NCBI GenBank assembly: GCA_023261915.1
Contig: JALRFT010000305.1
Span: 1 to 7,516 of the forward strand
DNA: 7,516 nucleotides
From: Acidimicrobiales bacterium
Lineage (GTDB): Bacteria; Actinomycetota; Acidimicrobiia; Acidimicrobiales; Acidimicrobilacustridaceae
Direction: 5' to 3'
Shown piece by piece: positions 5,869 to 7,516 of this stretch (position 1 is its first letter; each line of letters opens with the position of its first letter). A program made the position numbers and the translations under genes. The notes below the pieces were generated by a model. It worked only from the letters and a program-made list of their open reading frames with translations, searched no databases and was not told where the DNA came from.

Positions 5869-6903
5869 ATGTCGTTACCCATTCAGGCTGCCGACCTTCG
5901 TCGTTCCTTCGGGGACGTCCTTGCCGTCGACGGCGTCGATCTTGAGGTGAACGAAGGGGAGATTTTTGGATTTCTCGGCCCCAACGGTGCCGGGAAGTCC
6001 ACGACCGTGCGCATGCTCACCACGCTCCTACGGCCCACAGGCGGTTGGGCGCGCGTGGCCGGCTACGACGTGGTCACCGACGCAGACATGGTTCGACGAT
6101 CCATTGGGGTGGCCCTCCAGGATGCTGCGATCGACCCCCTCATGACCGGCAACGAACTGCTCCGGTTGCAGGCCACGCTGCACGGGATCGGTCGCACCGA
6201 GGCCCGTCGGCGCGGCGCCGAGTTGCTCGAGCGAGTCGGGCTCACTGCTGCCGGTGATCGGCGGGTTGGCGGCTACTCGGGTGGGATGCGTCGTCGTCTT
6301 GACCTCGCCCTGTCCCTCGTGCATTCCCCCGCCGTGCTGTTCCTCGATGAACCGACGACGGGTCTGGATCCCATGAGTCGTATCGCCCTGTGGGAGGAGG
6401 TCCGCTCGCTCAATGCAGAGCGGGGGACCACCGTGCTCCTCACGACCCAGTATCTGGAGGAGGCCGATCAACTGGCGGGCCGAATCGCCATCATCGATCG
6501 GGGGAGGATCGTGAGCGAGGGAACGCCGCAGAGCCTCAAGACGCAGGTCGGCGCTCCCACGCTGGTGCTTCGGGTTGACGCCGCGCACCGTGATGCTGCT
6601 CGCACCCTGCTGGCGGAAACGTTCGGGGCGGAGCGACCGGCGCCGACGCCCGAGGCCATTGCGGTGGGCCTCGACGGTGGAGCAGGTGCCGTCGCCGATG
6701 TGGTCCGTGTCCTTGATGAGATTGGCGCCGAGCTCGAATCGATGGAACTCCATGAGCCCAGCCTCGACGACGTCTTCGCCGAGGCCACTGGTCGGCGGCT
6801 CGAAGGAGCGGAGGAATCGGGCGAGGACTCCGAGGAGGAACCCGAACCCGCAGGTGATGACGGCACCCGTCGAGGGCGTCGCCGTCGAGGCGGCACACCG
6901 TGA
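5869..6903 (+). CDS. ABC transporter ATP-binding protein, DrrA (daunorubicin-resistance) type
   Basis: This is the nucleotide-binding subunit of an ABC-2-type exporter, expected on the inner face of the membrane with the permease encoded next. The product is 344 residues. Walker A GPNGAGKST is at 37-45, the Q-loop at Q84 (GVALQDAAID), signature YSGGM at 136-140, and Walker B LFLDEPTTGLDP with D160/E161. The switch position reads LLTTQYLEEADQL, with Gln194 where most ABC ATPases have His; I recall this as common in the DrrA subfamily. A C-terminal regulatory-type domain follows (EPSLDDVF near its end). The last ~35 residues form a charged tail, first acidic (EESGEDSEEEPEP), then Arg-rich (RRGRRRRGG), partly built from two CGTCGAGG copies 15 nt apart. 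Substrate is unknown: a drug, lipid or glycolipid are all possible. The stop overlaps the permease start by 4 nt. Confidence 0.93.
   Translation: MSLPIQAADLRRSFGDVLAVDGVDLEVNEGEIFGFLGPNGAGKSTTVRMLTTLLRPTGGWARVAGYDVVTDADMVRRSIGVALQDAAIDPLMTGNELLRLQATLHGIGRTEARRRGAELLERVGLTAAGDRRVGGYSGGMRRRLDLALSLVHSPAVLFLDEPTTGLDPMSRIALWEEVRSLNAERGTTVLLTTQYLEEADQLAGRIAIIDRGRIVSEGTPQSLKTQVGAPTLVLRVDAAHRDAARTLLAETFGAERPAPTPEAIAVGLDGGAGAVADVVRVLDEIGAELESMELHEPSLDDVFAEATGRRLEGAEESGEDSEEEPEPAGDDGTRRGRRRRGGTP
6887..6890 (+). promoter_or_regulatory. Shine-Dalgarno for the permease (GAGG)
   Basis: GAGG sits 9 nt before GTG 6900, within the Arg-rich tail codons of the ATPase gene. It supports the GTGA overlap start; GTG 6906 is the next in-frame alternative. 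Confidence 0.5.
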
Positions 6904-7516
6904 GTGTGGACACCGCTCTCAGCGTGCCGAGTCCGGTACCGGGCAAGGCCACGGCATTGGTGCCAGCAACGGTGGCCATGGGTCGGCGAGCCTTGCTGTC
7001 CATCGCCCGTCAGCCCGCCACCTGGGTTCCCGGTCTCGTGTTCCCACTCCTCATCGCCGCCGTGAACGCCGCCTCGTTGTCACGAACGGTAAACCTCCCG
7101 GGATTCCCGCCCGTTGACTCGTTCCTCCAGTTCCTGTTGCCCGCCACCCTGATCCAGGGTGTGCTCTTCGGAGGGATCGTGGGCGGAGCTGACATCGCCC
7201 TCGACATCCAGGACGGGTTCTTCGACCGCCTCATGTCCTCGCCGGTGGCCCGACCTGCCATCTTGTTGGGTCGTCTCGGCGGGGCCATGGTCCTCGGTGT
7301 CGTCCAGGCCCTCTTCTTCATCGGGGTGTTCACCCTGTTCGGTGCTCGGGTTGAGGGCGGGCCGATTGCTGTTGTCGTCCTCGTGATCGTGGCGGTGCTG
7401 TTGGCCGTGAGCATTGGGGGGTTCGCCGCAGGTATCGGCCTGCGTACCGGATCCCAGGAGGCGGTGCAGAACTTCTTCCCGCTGGTGTTCGTGCTGCTCT
7501 TCATCTCGTCGGCCTT
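6900..7516 (+). CDS. ABC-2 type exporter permease, DrrB-like (3'-truncated by window end)
   Basis: The frame from GTG 6900 stays open to the window end, giving 205 residues plus two bases. The product would be the membrane channel for the preceding ATPase. A ~28-residue soluble N-terminus is followed by hydrophobic segments at about 42-60, 75-101, 120-148 and 155-181, with a fifth beginning at ~192. Between segments two and three lies DIQDGFFDRLMSSPVARPAI (102-121), the cytoplasmic G-F-x-D-R-L-x-x-S-P-V-x-R motif typical of DrrB/ABC-2 permeases, thought to contact the ATPase. The start codon overlaps the ATPase stop (GTGA), so the two are probably made together. The family usually has six membrane segments and ~250-280 residues, so roughly one segment and the C-terminus are missing. 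Confidence 0.9.
   Translation, partial: MSVDTALSVPSPVPGKATALVPATVAMGRRALLSIARQPATWVPGLVFPLLIAAVNAASLSRTVNLPGFPPVDSFLQFLLPATLIQGVLFGGIVGGADIALDIQDGFFDRLMSSPVARPAILLGRLGGAMVLGVVQALFFIGVFTLFGARVEGGPIAVVVLVIVAVLLAVSIGGFAAGIGLRTGSQEAVQNFFPLVFVLLFISSA

Noticed and set aside
1..7516. Search for CRISPR arrays, insertion sequences, tRNA/rRNA genes, toxin-antitoxin or defence cassettes
   Set aside because: No spaced direct repeats, terminal inverted repeats, transposase motifs or RNA-gene signatures were seen; the space is almost fully occupied by housekeeping and transporter genes.

Overview
The window is high-GC bacterial DNA with six protein-coding genes, all on the + strand and packed tightly: 16 nt, 1 nt and 39 nt gaps, two 4-nt start/stop overlaps, and one larger gap of 119 nt before enolase. 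GTG starts are frequent. The order mfd - (SurA-like foldase) - mazG - eno - divIC is a conserved actinobacterial neighbourhood; from memory it resembles Mycobacterium tuberculosis Rv1020 mfd / Rv1021 mazG / Rv1023 eno / Rv1024 divIC-like, and the eno-divIC pair of Streptomyces. I infer an actinobacterium, perhaps of the Acidimicrobiia type, but the class-level guess is weak.

Layout. 1-129: a leading segment that does not read as the expected upstream part of Mfd. 130-1404: the C-terminal ~424 codons of mfd, the transcription-repair coupling factor; the N-terminal part and helicase motif I are absent. 1421-2584: a secreted, probably lipid-anchored parvulin-type peptidyl-prolyl isomerase. 2586-3962: a two-domain MazG with an N-terminal tetrapyrrole-methylase-like domain (YabN-type architecture). 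3963-4081: the only real intergenic space, holding a weak promoter-like element and a near-palindrome. 4082-5368: enolase with all catalytic residues intact. 5365-5829: a DivIC/FtsB-type divisome protein overlapping the enolase stop by 4 nt. 5837-5854: a 7-bp hairpin. 5869-6903: a DrrA-type ABC exporter ATPase. 6900-7516: its membrane partner, cut by the window end.

Functionally this is mostly housekeeping: transcription-coupled repair, envelope protein folding, nucleotide-pool sanitation, glycolysis and septum formation, followed by a two-component efflux ABC transporter of unknown substrate. The mfd-foldase-mazG block looks like one transcription unit. eno-divIC and the ABC pair may form a second unit starting in the 119-nt gap.

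I found no mobile element, CRISPR array, tRNA/rRNA or defence cassette, and nothing I would call a new system. The points most worth a second look are the broken 5' end of mfd, a G7 slippery heptamer at the eno/divIC overlap that would fuse the two proteins after a -1 shift, and the palindrome upstream of eno.
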